Positions 54,867-63,634 of a stretch of DNA of 64,000 nt are shown here, piece after piece. The stretch's first letter is position 1. Each line of letters begins with the position of its first letter. The notes beneath the pieces were generated by a model. That model did no database searches. It was not told the origin of the DNA and saw only the letters and a program-made list of their open reading frames with translations. A program made the translations under genes and the position numbers. The stretch is from Spirochaetae bacterium HGW-Spirochaetae-2 (GTDB lineage: Bacteria > Spirochaetota > Spirochaetia > Sphaerochaetales > Sphaerochaetaceae): NCBI GenBank assembly GCA_002839355.1, contig PGXW01000003.1:28896-92895 (forward strand), in the 5' to 3' direction.

Positions 54867-56405
54867 TTACATCAAGGGGCTGAATAGCTTCAGGACATTC
54901 CGACCAAGCCTGACCGGCAAGGATATGGTTTCCTCGTCCAACAGATTGATCTCGGTACAGAGGTCAAGGGATTTGGCGATATCGTTGCGGACATGCGTTG
55001 CGATAGACGAGCGGAAGAACGCGACACCACACTCGAAGTGCATGTAGAAGCTGCGGTAATCCATATTGGTCGAACCCACAATCGAAACCTCATCGTCCGA
55101 AACGAACATCTTTGCGTGGATGAAACCTGGGGTGTATTCGAAAATCCTCACGCCGGCCTGCAGCAATTGCAGGTAATTGGATCGGGTCACCGGGTGCACA
55201 TACCACTTGTCGGGAAAATTGGGTGTGACGATGCGGACATCGACGCCGCTTTGCGCCGCGATGATGAGGGCGGTGGCCATCTGCGTATCTATGATCAGAT
55301 ATGGGGTAGTTATCCAGACATAACGACGGGCATGGTTGATGATTTGAATATAGGCGTTCTCCGAGATATTCTCGCCATCCAGCGGACTGTCTCCAAACGG
55401 TTGTACGAATCCATCCGAGGGGAAGGACCTGCGGGGAGTGAATTCCGTCAGATCGACATCCTCACCAGTGGTGAACATCCATTGCTGGAAGAACATGAGC
55501 GTGAGGTTCCAGACCGCATCCCCTTTGAGCATGACCGTCGAATCCTTCCAATGCCCGAACCGGATCTTCCTATTGATGTACTCATCGGCAAAGTTGATAC
55601 CGCCGGTGAAGCCCACATCGCCATCGATAATGAGAATCTTCCTGTGGTCCCGATAATTGAGTTTAGCGTTCAGATGCGGCTTGATACGATTGAACACTCC
55701 CGTCTTGAATCCCATGCCCTGCAACGTCTTTTCGTATCCCACCGGCAATGTCTGGATGCTCCCCAAATCGTCGTACATGATGCGGATGGAAACACCCTCG
55801 TCGAGCTTTTTCCGAAGCGCAGCGAGCATGGCCGTCCACATCTCCCCCTCTTCGACGATAAAGTATTCGAACAGGATAAAGCGGGTAGCCTTACCAACTT
55901 CCTGGAGAATTCGTGCGAAGGCATCCTCCCCCAACGGGAAATACTCGACAGCCGTCTTGTTCCAAGCCGGAGAACCGGTGAGATTCCTGATGTAATCGGA
56001 TTGTCTGCAGAGATTCGCCGAATAATCCAGCAATTCGGTCCGTACCGAAGGTTCGGGTTCCGGCAGGACGGCACGCATCTCCTTCTCGTAGTGCTCCTGA
56101 TATTTCGCTATCTGTCGGTAGACCTGACGTCCCACCCGTTTGTTGCCGAAGAGCATGTAGAAGGGAACCCCGAAAATCGGAGCGACGAGGATAACCAGGA
56201 TCCAGGAAATCTTGAACACAGGATTATCGTCACGGCTCACAATGAAGAATACGCTGACAAAGGCCATGGTATAGACGATCGGGATATAATACGCGCTCGC
56301 ATTCATGAAGTTCAGTGTCAGCCACACCAAAGCGGCAATCTGGAGGGCCAACAGTGTGAGAAAAGTAAACAGTCTCCCGGTCAGGAGCTTGAGAAACCTT
56401 TTCAT
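54867..56405 (-). CDS. cls: Cardiolipin synthase (phospholipase D family)
   Basis: A 512-residue protein with two N-terminal membrane helices (about 12-33 and 40-57), a third hydrophobic stretch (66-86) and two HxKxxxxD catalytic motifs, H254/K256/D261 (HRKILIID) and H430/K432/D437 (HAKMFVSD). The architecture and spacing are those of ClsA-type cardiolipin synthases, which join two phosphatidylglycerols at the inner membrane. It lies 6 bp after the TPR gene. Confidence 0.95.
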   Translation of the reverse strand: MKRFLKLLTGRLFTFLTLLALQIAALVWLTLNFMNASAYYIPIVYTMAFVSVFFIVSRDDNPVFKISWILVILVAPIFGVPFYMLFGNKRVGRQVYRQIAKYQEHYEKEMRAVLPEPEPSVRTELLDYSANLCRQSDYIRNLTGSPAWNKTAVEYFPLGEDAFARILQEVGKATRFILFEYFIVEEGEMWTAMLAALRKKLDEGVSIRIMYDDLGSIQTLPVGYEKTLQGMGFKTGVFNRIKPHLNAKLNYRDHRKILIIDGDVGFTGGINFADEYINRKIRFGHWKDSTVMLKGDAVWNLTLMFFQQWMFTTGEDVDLTEFTPRRSFPSDGFVQPFGDSPLDGENISENAYIQIINHARRYVWITTPYLIIDTQMATALIIAAQSGVDVRIVTPNFPDKWYVHPVTRSNYLQLLQAGVRIFEYTPGFIHAKMFVSDDEVSIVGSTNMDYRSFYMHFECGVAFFRSSIATHVRNDIAKSLDLCTEINLLDEETISLPVRLGRNVLKLFSPLM

Positions 56406-56411
56406 GGCATG

Positions 56412-57509
56412 CTACTTCTTTTGATTTTCCTCTTCATCCTCATCTTCATACTCATCTTGGAAGAGTTCGGATTCCAACTCGGAAATCTCGTCCGGCTCGA
56501 TCTCGATTTCAGGATATTCTTCCTCGTCGTCATAATCCTCCGGATCCAACTCGATGTTCGGTTCGGTATTATCATCGTCATCCAACTCGGTGTTGGGTGA
56601 TTCGTCATCGAACAGGTCTTCCTCATACAGCGCTGACTCCAACGATCCGTCCATGGCATCCTCGTCGGATTCGTTGCTGTCGGGACGGTTGGATAGGTCA
56701 CGCAAGAGGGTTTCCACATCGGCTTTCGATACGGTGGAGGTCTGGTAAAAGGGGCGTTCCAATGCGGATTTCAACAATTGCACCGCCTGCGAGTTCTTTC
56801 CCAAAGCCATTTTCACACGTGCCGCATGCACATAGGCCTCGGGGAAGCGAGGCGTTCCCTCGGCAAGTAGTTTGTCATACAACGACTGGGCATCGAGCAA
56901 CGCTCCGGTGAGCAACAGGTGGAGACCTCGGTTATCTGTCATTCCAGGGCTCTCGGGCAGTCCTTCGGCAGCTTCTTCGATCAGCGCCCCGGCTTCCTCC
57001 AATCTTCCCTTGTCCAGAAGATAACTTCCGAGATTTATCACCAGGTTCTTGTCGAGCCGGCCCTCCTCCCTCAGTGTCAGCAACGAGGCGATCGCCTCGT
57101 CCTCCTGTCCAAGCACCCAAAGTGCCATGGACCGGGAGACTCTGGCACTGGCTATGATCTCACCATCACTTTGCCGCTTGTCCTGTTCCTTCGCGATGAC
57201 CGAGTCGAATATCTGCAGGGCTGTCGCGGCATCTCCGCGTTGGACGAACAGGTTGCCGAGCATGACCGTGTAGTGGGATGGCAACCCCGCCTTCCACCCC
57301 TGCTCGTAGAGACGCCAAGCCCTGGCCTCATTCGGAACCTTCGCATTGAGCATGCGCGAGGCCAGTGCGACATATACGTATCCACGTTTCACATAGATAA
57401 CGATAAGCAGAAGTAGGAATATCAATGCAAGTTTTCCCGATTGGGGAACAGGCAACAACATTACACCTAGTATTGCGGCGACGACCACCAGCAACGTAGG
57501 ATTTTTCAT
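56412..57509 (-). CDS. Membrane-anchored TPR protein with very acidic C-terminal tail
   Basis: A 365-residue protein from ATG 57509 with GGAGG eight bases upstream. Two close membrane helices (about 5-22 and 26-42) are followed by at least five TPR-like helical pairs (about 50-270; for example AWRLYEQGWKAGLPSHYTVML, AEGTPRFPEAYVHAARVKMAL). The final 95 residues are more than half Asp or Glu, with almost no hydrophobic core. Acidic tails of this kind may bind basic proteins or cations. Function unknown; linkage to cls suggests an envelope role. Confidence 0.8.
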   Translation of the reverse strand: MKNPTLLVVVAAILGVMLLPVPQSGKLALIFLLLLIVIYVKRGYVYVALASRMLNAKVPNEARAWRLYEQGWKAGLPSHYTVMLGNLFVQRGDAATALQIFDSVIAKEQDKRQSDGEIIASARVSRSMALWVLGQEDEAIASLLTLREEGRLDKNLVINLGSYLLDKGRLEEAGALIEEAAEGLPESPGMTDNRGLHLLLTGALLDAQSLYDKLLAEGTPRFPEAYVHAARVKMALGKNSQAVQLLKSALERPFYQTSTVSKADVETLLRDLSNRPDSNESDEDAMDGSLESALYEEDLFDDESPNTELDDDDNTEPNIELDPEDYDDEEEYPEIEIEPDEISELESELFQDEYEDEDEEENQKK

Positions 57510-57615
57510 GGTTCGAGCCTCCACAGTGGTTTGTCCCCATCATGCCACATTTCAGCGCAGATTGCCAGTGTTGTGGCATCTTGCCACAATCCGAGTTGCA
57601 CGATAGAGTAACTGC

Positions 57616-58152
57616 ATGGATGCGAAACCTTTGCTTCTCCATTGTTGTTGCGGACCCTGTTCAACCAGCTCGATCGAAATGTTGAGGGAGTTGGGATACG
57701 AGCCGGTCCTGTTTTTCGGCAACAGCAATATTTTTCCCGAGGATGAGGCCCTGCGGAGATTCGACGCGTTGAAAGTCGTCGCCGATCATTTTTCCCTGCG
57801 CCTCATCCATCAGGAATACAACCACGAGGCATGGCGAAAAGAAATCGCCGGACATGAGCAGGATGCGGAGAAAGGGGAACGTTGCGCCATTTGTTTCGCT
57901 TACAATTTGCGGGAAGCCGCCCAAGAGGCTTTGCGCCAGGGAATCCCCTACTTCACCACCACCCTTACCGTCAGCCCCCACAAGAGTTCGCCCCTCATAT
58001 TCACCATCGGCGATACATGGGACGAATTTGTCGCAGTCGATTTCAAGAAGAAAGGTGGTTATCAAAGAAGCCTGGAACTGTCGCGGTTGCTCGAACTGTA
58101 CCGACAGGATTATTGCGGGTGCGAGTTCTCGATGCGTCCATTACGCCAATAA
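57616..58152 (+). CDS. queH: Epoxyqueuosine reductase QueH
   Basis: A 178-residue DUF208 protein. Conserved cysteines are C10-C11 in HCCCGPC, C90 and C93 in GERCAIC, and a late DYCGCEFS. QueH binds a [4Fe-4S] cluster and carries out the last step of queuosine synthesis in tRNA, replacing QueG. It stands alone on the plus strand. Its end overlaps the ZIP gene by 12 bp. Confidence 0.94.
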   Translation: MDAKPLLLHCCCGPCSTSSIEMLRELGYEPVLFFGNSNIFPEDEALRRFDALKVVADHFSLRLIHQEYNHEAWRKEIAGHEQDAEKGERCAICFAYNLREAAQEALRQGIPYFTTTLTVSPHKSSPLIFTIGDTWDEFVAVDFKKKGGYQRSLELSRLLELYRQDYCGCEFSMRPLRQ

Positions 58153-58953
58153 AAGTAGGCTTGCCGCCATGACAGCCATACCACCGAGGACTCCATAGAT
58201 CGCGAGGTGGTGCTCGCCGTACCGTTCTGCGGTCGGCAACAATTCGTCGAACGAGATATAGATCATGACGCCAGCGGTCGATGCCAAGACGAATCCGAGC
58301 ATAAGGTCGGTGTTCGAGACTGAGAACAACACCAATCCGAGCAAAGCTCCCAACATTTCGGACAATCCGGAAAGCAGTGCGATGATCAGACTTTTGGCTC
58401 GGTTTCCCGTCGCAAAATATATGGGGACGGCCACTGCTATCCCTTCCGGAATATTGTGGATAGCTATCGCGACGGCGATACTGATACCGATCTGGGGATC
58501 GGCCATGTAGCTGGTGAATGTCGCCAAACCTTCGGGTAGGTTGTGAATAGCAATCGCAAGAGCCGACAGGATTCCCATACGCAACAAATGTGGATCTGTT
58601 GTGGTCTGCCGTTCCTTGACAAGGTTCACCACATCGGGAATTTCATGGGGGTTGTCACGCGATGGAACGAACCGGTCGATGAGTCCGATAACCAATATGC
58701 CGGCGAAGAAGGTCAGGACACTCGCCAGCCGCGCCTGGTTGGGCAAAAAGTACTGGTGCAGGTAATGCAGTGCTTCCGGAAGAATCTCCATGAACGACAG
58801 ATACACCATGACGCCAGCCGAAAAGCCCAATGATGTACACAGGAAGCGGGAACTGCTGCGTTTCTGGAACATGCTCAGCAAACCGCCGATTCCTGTGGAG
58901 AGACCTGCAATAAGTGTCAGAGCCAGAGCGGTTGCTACTGTTCCCGGATTCAT
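58141..58953 (-). CDS. zupT: ZIP-family zinc/metal transporter (ZupT type)
   Basis: A 270-residue protein from ATG 58953; the upstream in-frame ATG at 59007 adds 18 polar residues and seems less likely. Eight membrane helices are visible. The metal site in helices 4 and 5 is seen in IAIHNLPEGLATF and IAIHNIPEGIAVA, each an HNxPEG motif, and the N-terminal helix has GFSAGVMVYLSFMEILPE. It imports Zn2+ and other divalent ions. Confidence 0.94.
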   Translation of the reverse strand: MNPGTVATALALTLIAGLSTGIGGLLSMFQKRSSSRFLCTSLGFSAGVMVYLSFMEILPEALHYLHQYFLPNQARLASVLTFFAGILVIGLIDRFVPSRDNPHEIPDVVNLVKERQTTTDPHLLRMGILSALAIAIHNLPEGLATFTSYMADPQIGISIAVAIAIHNIPEGIAVAVPIYFATGNRAKSLIIALLSGLSEMLGALLGLVLFSVSNTDLMLGFVLASTAGVMIYISFDELLPTAERYGEHHLAIYGVLGGMAVMAASLLLLA

Positions 58954-59019
58954 GCGCCAACGATACCCAATATCGACAAACCCTGTCAATCGGATATGTT
59001 TGACCACACTAACAAAAAT

Positions 59020-59457
59020 TTACTTTCCCTTGGCTGCAGATGCCCGTTGGTGGATGAGCGCATGGACTTCCTCGAGTCCCATGTCCTCGTCTATGATATC
59101 TTCGGTCTGGCAGGCAATCCGCTCGACGAACGTATCCGCACAATAGGCCACATCATGGCGCAGATAGACCGCCTCGGCGAGACGGCTCATCATGCACGCC
59201 TTGACTGTCTTGAAACCAAGGCGGACGGTCAGGGCCGCGGCAGCCCGGCCAGCTATCCTGTCGTGCAGGACCAGGCTCCCCGGATCCAAGGATGAACCGG
59301 AGAGGAATTCTTCTACGGCCAACAACGGGTACAACCATTTGCCTGTACTCGAGAAGACGACCTTCTCGTTGAAATCCAATATCTGCAAGGAAACCGTGCC
59401 CGGTAATTCGCGAAGGGCAAGCCAAGGGGTACTATCCAGTTTTTTTTCCACGTTCAC
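59020..59457 (-). CDS. DUF1893 family protein
   Basis: A 145-residue protein from GTG 59457, whose GTGA overlaps the patatin stop; a longer frame runs through the patatin gene and is a shadow. The body (SLQILDFNEKVVFSSTGKWLYPLLAVEEF, SLVLHDRIAGRAAAALTVRLG) matches the small DUF1893/TM1506 type, which has a cytidine-deaminase-like fold. Function is not known. The coupling to the phospholipase gene suggests related expression. Confidence 0.82.
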   Translation of the reverse strand: MNVEKKLDSTPWLALRELPGTVSLQILDFNEKVVFSSTGKWLYPLLAVEEFLSGSSLDPGSLVLHDRIAGRAAAALTVRLGFKTVKACMMSRLAEAVYLRHDVAYCADTFVERIACQTEDIIDEDMGLEEVHALIHQRASAAKGK

Positions 59458-61472
59458 CGTCCAAAGATGAATCCCCAGACAATACCGTCCGCAGGACCAT
59501 CGTACCCGACATACAACGAAGTGGGCATGGAGTTCAACCCCAAAAGTGAAATTGTGGTGGTCAATCGTGTCCCGAACGAGAGTTCGGGAACTATTTGGCT
59601 CTCGACATTCCACAACAAGTCACCGAATATGCCGATGGACGAATCGTCGAATATAAGCAATTCACCCATTGTCGGTTTGAACCATTGTGGTTGCCAATCG
59701 AGACCGAATCTCCCGACTATGGCAAAATTTGCCGACGATGGAGCCAGTGCATCGAGGCTTCCCTGTGAACGGAGCACCGGATCACTGGTCTTGAACCCAT
59801 CGCCCAGATACAAGGGAACATTACCCGCACCGTCCAAAGCGTATCGGCCGGTATATCCGACATCCAGTCGGAAATCGGATGGGAGCGGGAACGTCGCGTT
59901 GAAGCGGGTATGCAGGAACTGGCGGTCCCAATCACCTGCCAGTTGCCACGCCCCCTCACCGCTCAATCGCAAACGGGAAGTCCTATGTGGACTCCACGAG
60001 AAATCCAATCCCGCATGCAGCAACATGGCCTCAAGTTCAAACTCATTTGTCACCTGGTGTTCCCACCAGAATTGCGCCGAAGACATGAGCGAGTCGGAAA
60101 AGAATCCTTTGCGTAGCTGCATTCCCAGCCGGTGGTACCACGAGGGAAGCCAGCTCTCTTGCGCCGAAATCGAAATATCGGCCTCCAACACAAGGGGGGC
60201 GGCCAATTGGTAGGAAAGGCTGGCTGTCAGGCTGGGATACACGGCCATGGGGGAAAAGGATTCCCACCCGGCGCCGCCGTACAGCGAGAACCACATCGAT
60301 TTCCAGCGGAGATGGTACATCAGTCCGGCTAGCACTTCATCGCGCAGATACCAATGGTCGTTCTCCTGGATAAACGAGCGCAATCCGAAAAACATCTGTT
60401 GTGAGACACCATGGTGGGGAAACCGCTTGTACAACCGGTAGTCGCTGAGCACCTTGTCTTGCCGTGTGGAAAAGGCAGATCTGAAATCGCGCATCTCCTT
60501 GGTGGTTCCCCGGGCGTCCAGGCTGCTCAACCGCTCTTCCTGCAATGCAGCCGACCGGTAGCCCCGCTGTGCGAGTTCCTCTATCGCCCCGAAATCCATG
60601 AAGGAGAAATCCTCGACATCGCAGCGGATCCATATGGCATCCGTATGCCCCAACAACGCCGCCACACCGTCGCGCCGCTTGCCAAGGTCTATCGAGACAT
60701 TGAGTATGGAGAGCGGGTTGCGCAAGTTGATCCCCTTGGCATCATAGAATGTCGTGGAGACTATCGTGGTATCGGTATACTCGTACGCGATATCGAGAGG
60801 GACTAGGTTCGTCACCCCGCCGTCGACCAGCAGATGCCCGTTGTACTCGACAGGGTTGAAATAGACCGGAAGGGCAAACGCCGCCCCAAGGACTGTGAGC
60901 AGGTCCCCTTCCATTATCCTCACCTGCCGTCTGGTTGCGATATCCTCGCTGACAATCATGATCGGAATCGGCAGATGTTCCAATTGCAAATCGGCACCAA
61001 GGTATTGCGCGACGAGGGAAAGGAATCGGGATGTATCGAGCAACCCGCCCCTGATGGGAAACGAGATGTCGAAAAGCCGGGTTATATCGATCTGGGAAGA
61101 AAGTGTATCTATTTGCTCGGGTGACAATCCGGCCGCATAGAGGATACCTACGATCGAGCCCATGGAATTGGAGATGATGAAATCGGGAACAATTCCCAGC
61201 TCCTCGATATACTGCAGGACTCCAATATGTGCGAACGCCCTGGCGGAGCCACCGGACAACACCAGGCCGATCGGATCGCGTTCCCCATGGGTCCTGACGA
61301 GGATACGCTCGCGAAAAGACTGTTCACCATAAGAAATGGGAACAGTCGCCGAGAACAGGTCGTTGGAATTGTTCAAGACAGTCGGATCGATACCGATATT
61401 GGCACCAAGGGTGCCGAAGATGCACAAGAGGAGTGTAAGCGCCAACAATCGTCGTTGTAAAACCCGGTTCAT
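59454..61472 (-). CDS. Patatin-like phospholipase with C-terminal outer-membrane barrel
   Basis: A 672-residue protein. A signal peptide (to about residue 23) is followed by a patatin domain (about 65-290) with the anion-hole loop GLVLSGGSARAFAHIGV, nucleophile S103 in ISNSMGS and D216 in LLVDGGVTN. The C-terminal half (about 350-672) alternates hydrophobic and aromatic beta strands and ends FIFGR, as in the surface-exported PlpD-like (type Vd) proteins. The motifs deviate from the usual GGGxRG and GTSMG, but the Ser-Asp dyad is intact. It probably acts on phospholipids at the cell surface. Confidence 0.85.
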   Translation of the reverse strand: MNRVLQRRLLALTLLLCIFGTLGANIGIDPTVLNNSNDLFSATVPISYGEQSFRERILVRTHGERDPIGLVLSGGSARAFAHIGVLQYIEELGIVPDFIISNSMGSIVGILYAAGLSPEQIDTLSSQIDITRLFDISFPIRGGLLDTSRFLSLVAQYLGADLQLEHLPIPIMIVSEDIATRRQVRIMEGDLLTVLGAAFALPVYFNPVEYNGHLLVDGGVTNLVPLDIAYEYTDTTIVSTTFYDAKGINLRNPLSILNVSIDLGKRRDGVAALLGHTDAIWIRCDVEDFSFMDFGAIEELAQRGYRSAALQEERLSSLDARGTTKEMRDFRSAFSTRQDKVLSDYRLYKRFPHHGVSQQMFFGLRSFIQENDHWYLRDEVLAGLMYHLRWKSMWFSLYGGAGWESFSPMAVYPSLTASLSYQLAAPLVLEADISISAQESWLPSWYHRLGMQLRKGFFSDSLMSSAQFWWEHQVTNEFELEAMLLHAGLDFSWSPHRTSRLRLSGEGAWQLAGDWDRQFLHTRFNATFPLPSDFRLDVGYTGRYALDGAGNVPLYLGDGFKTSDPVLRSQGSLDALAPSSANFAIVGRFGLDWQPQWFKPTMGELLIFDDSSIGIFGDLLWNVESQIVPELSFGTRLTTTISLLGLNSMPTSLYVGYDGPADGIVWGFIFGR

Positions 61473-61561
61473 CGATACCTCCGTTGGCGCAAGGACGCCA
61501 GTTGCCCCATCATAACGGATATATCTTTGCCAGGCAAGAAATCTTGACGCCCAACACCGGG

Positions 61562-62758
61562 TCAGTCACGCAGGATCTTGGAAAATACGGACTTGAGGAT
61601 TCCGACAGCCTCGTCGATCTCGTCTTCGGTAATGGTCAAGGGCGGCACAAAACGCAGTACATTCGGACCTGCATTCGCAATGAGCATACCCTCTGCCATA
61701 CAGGCTTCGATCAACAACCTGACGGGAATCGTCATCTGCATACCAAGCATAAGGCCTACTCCGCGGATTTCGATGATCTGGGAATACTGCTTTTGCAACT
61801 CGCCGAGAGCGGAGCGAAGATACGCCGAGGTCGTCTTCACATGCTCGAGCAGCGTGCCTTCCTCCAACCGGGCCAATATGCAATCGGCAGCCGCGGCAGA
61901 GAGGAGGTTGCCGCCAAACGTCGCGGCATGGTCCCCAGGTACCAGGACTTTCGCCGCCTTGCCATCGGCGACCATTGCTCCGATAGGCACACCACCGCCA
62001 AGAGCCTTTGCCAGCGTCATGACATCGGGCTTGACCTGCGATGCTTGCCACGCGAATGCATGGGCTGTCCTGCCGAGCCCGCATTGGACTTCATCGAACA
62101 CCAACAGGATGTCCCGTTCATCGCAGAGCTTGCGCAATTGTTGCAGGAACTGCTTTTGGGCAGGAACGACACCGCCTTCACCCTGGACCGGTTCCACGAA
62201 TATCGCACAGGTGTTGTCGGTGACAAGACTTTCCACCGCGGTGTAGTCGTTGAATGCGGCATACGAGAATCCGGGAACCAACGGGTGGAAGGCCTTTTGG
62301 TATTTCACCTGTCCAGTCGCCGTCATGGATCCGTACGTCCTACCGTGGAACGACTGCGTCATGGTGATGATATCGGTCTTGCCATCCTTCTTGGAGGAAC
62401 CGTACTTGCGCACCAGTTTCAATGCAGCCTCGTTGGCTTCCGTTCCGCTGTTGCAGAAGAATACCCGCTCCATCCCGCTCAAGCGCGACAACCGGATGGC
62501 CGCCTGCACCGCATAGGAGTTCCAGTACAAGTTCGAACAATGCAGTAGACCCTCCGAGACCACCTTGCCGAGGGTTTCGGTAAGACCGGGGTCCTTGTAG
62601 CCGAGGATATTCACGGCGATACCCGCGACCATATCGAGGTACCTGTTGCCATCGGTGTCGTAGACATGCCGTCCCTCACCATTGGCCAGGACTATGGGAT
62701 ACTGTGCATACGTATCCATAAAGACCGATTTACCCATTTCTATAATGCTAGTGGCCAT
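61562..62758 (-). CDS. argD: Acetylornithine aminotransferase
   Basis: A 398-residue class III PLP aminotransferase. The PLP lysine is in VMTLAKALGGGVPIG, and FCNSGTEANEAALKLVRK and VFDEVQCGLGRTAHAF are complete. It converts N-acetylglutamate semialdehyde to N-acetylornithine. It starts 9 bp after argB. Confidence 0.95.
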   Translation of the reverse strand: MATSIIEMGKSVFMDTYAQYPIVLANGEGRHVYDTDGNRYLDMVAGIAVNILGYKDPGLTETLGKVVSEGLLHCSNLYWNSYAVQAAIRLSRLSGMERVFFCNSGTEANEAALKLVRKYGSSKKDGKTDIITMTQSFHGRTYGSMTATGQVKYQKAFHPLVPGFSYAAFNDYTAVESLVTDNTCAIFVEPVQGEGGVVPAQKQFLQQLRKLCDERDILLVFDEVQCGLGRTAHAFAWQASQVKPDVMTLAKALGGGVPIGAMVADGKAAKVLVPGDHAATFGGNLLSAAAADCILARLEEGTLLEHVKTTSAYLRSALGELQKQYSQIIEIRGVGLMLGMQMTIPVRLLIEACMAEGMLIANAGPNVLRFVPPLTITEDEIDEAVGILKSVFSKILRD

Positions 62759-62767
62759 ATATTCCTC

Positions 62768-63634
62768 CTACCGGGTCATCATGGTACCGATTCCCTCGTT
62801 GGTGAATATTTCCAGCAACAACGAGTGCGGTATCCTACCGTCCAGAATGTGGACGCTCTGTACACCTTGGCGTATGCCATCCATACAACAGTGGGCCTTC
62901 GGTATCATACCTCCGCTGATGGTTCCGTCCGCGATATAATTCTCCGCTTCGGTGAGTGTGAGTTGGCGGAGGATGGTCGACGGATCGTCCTTGTCTCGGA
63001 GGATACCCTCGACATCGGTCAGGAACACCAGCTTCTGCGCATGCAATGCCCCGGCGATCGCGCTTGCGGCATAATCCGCATTGATATTGTAGGTATTTCC
63101 CTCGAAATCGGTACCTACCGGTGCCACCACGGGTATGAAATCGTTGGCCATGAGTGAATCCAACAGGGTCGTATTGACCCGTACTACTTCACCGACAAAT
63201 CCGAGATCCTTCCCGTCGCTCAGTTTCTTGCGTGCGATCAGCGTATCCCCATCCTTCCCGTTGATTCCCACGGCATTGATTCCCTGTCCCTGCAGACATT
63301 GGACCAGTTCCTTGGAAATGGAACCGGACAGGACCATCTCGGCTATTTGGGCCGTCTCCGCGTCGGTGATGCGCAAACCATCGACAAAGGTGGTCTTCTT
63401 GCCCAACCGGTCGAGGAGGCTGGTGATGGAGTTTCCACCACCGTGGACTACGACGGGACGCATACCTATCCGTTTCATCATGGCAATATCCTGGATGACC
63501 GAGGTCTTGGTCTCTTCATCCACCATGGCACTGCCACCATATTTCACCACCACTATGCTGCCGGCGAACCGTCTGATATACGGTAGCGCCTCGATCAACA
63601 CACTGGCTTTCTCGATCTCTTTCTTCATGGTCAA
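62768..63634 (-). CDS. argB: N-acetylglutamate kinase
   Basis: A 288-residue amino acid kinase. It has IVVKYGGSAMVDEE, VVVHGGGNSITSLLDRLG, FVDGLRITDAETAQIAEMVL and a C-terminal ISGGMIPKAHCCMDGI. Residues near the N-terminus (IRRFAGSIVVVKY) resemble those of arginine-inhibited NAGKs. It overlaps argJ by 4 bp. Confidence 0.95.
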   Translation of the reverse strand: MTMKKEIEKASVLIEALPYIRRFAGSIVVVKYGGSAMVDEETKTSVIQDIAMMKRIGMRPVVVHGGGNSITSLLDRLGKKTTFVDGLRITDAETAQIAEMVLSGSISKELVQCLQGQGINAVGINGKDGDTLIARKKLSDGKDLGFVGEVVRVNTTLLDSLMANDFIPVVAPVGTDFEGNTYNINADYAASAIAGALHAQKLVFLTDVEGILRDKDDPSTILRQLTLTEAENYIADGTISGGMIPKAHCCMDGIRQGVQSVHILDGRIPHSLLLEIFTNEGIGTMMTR

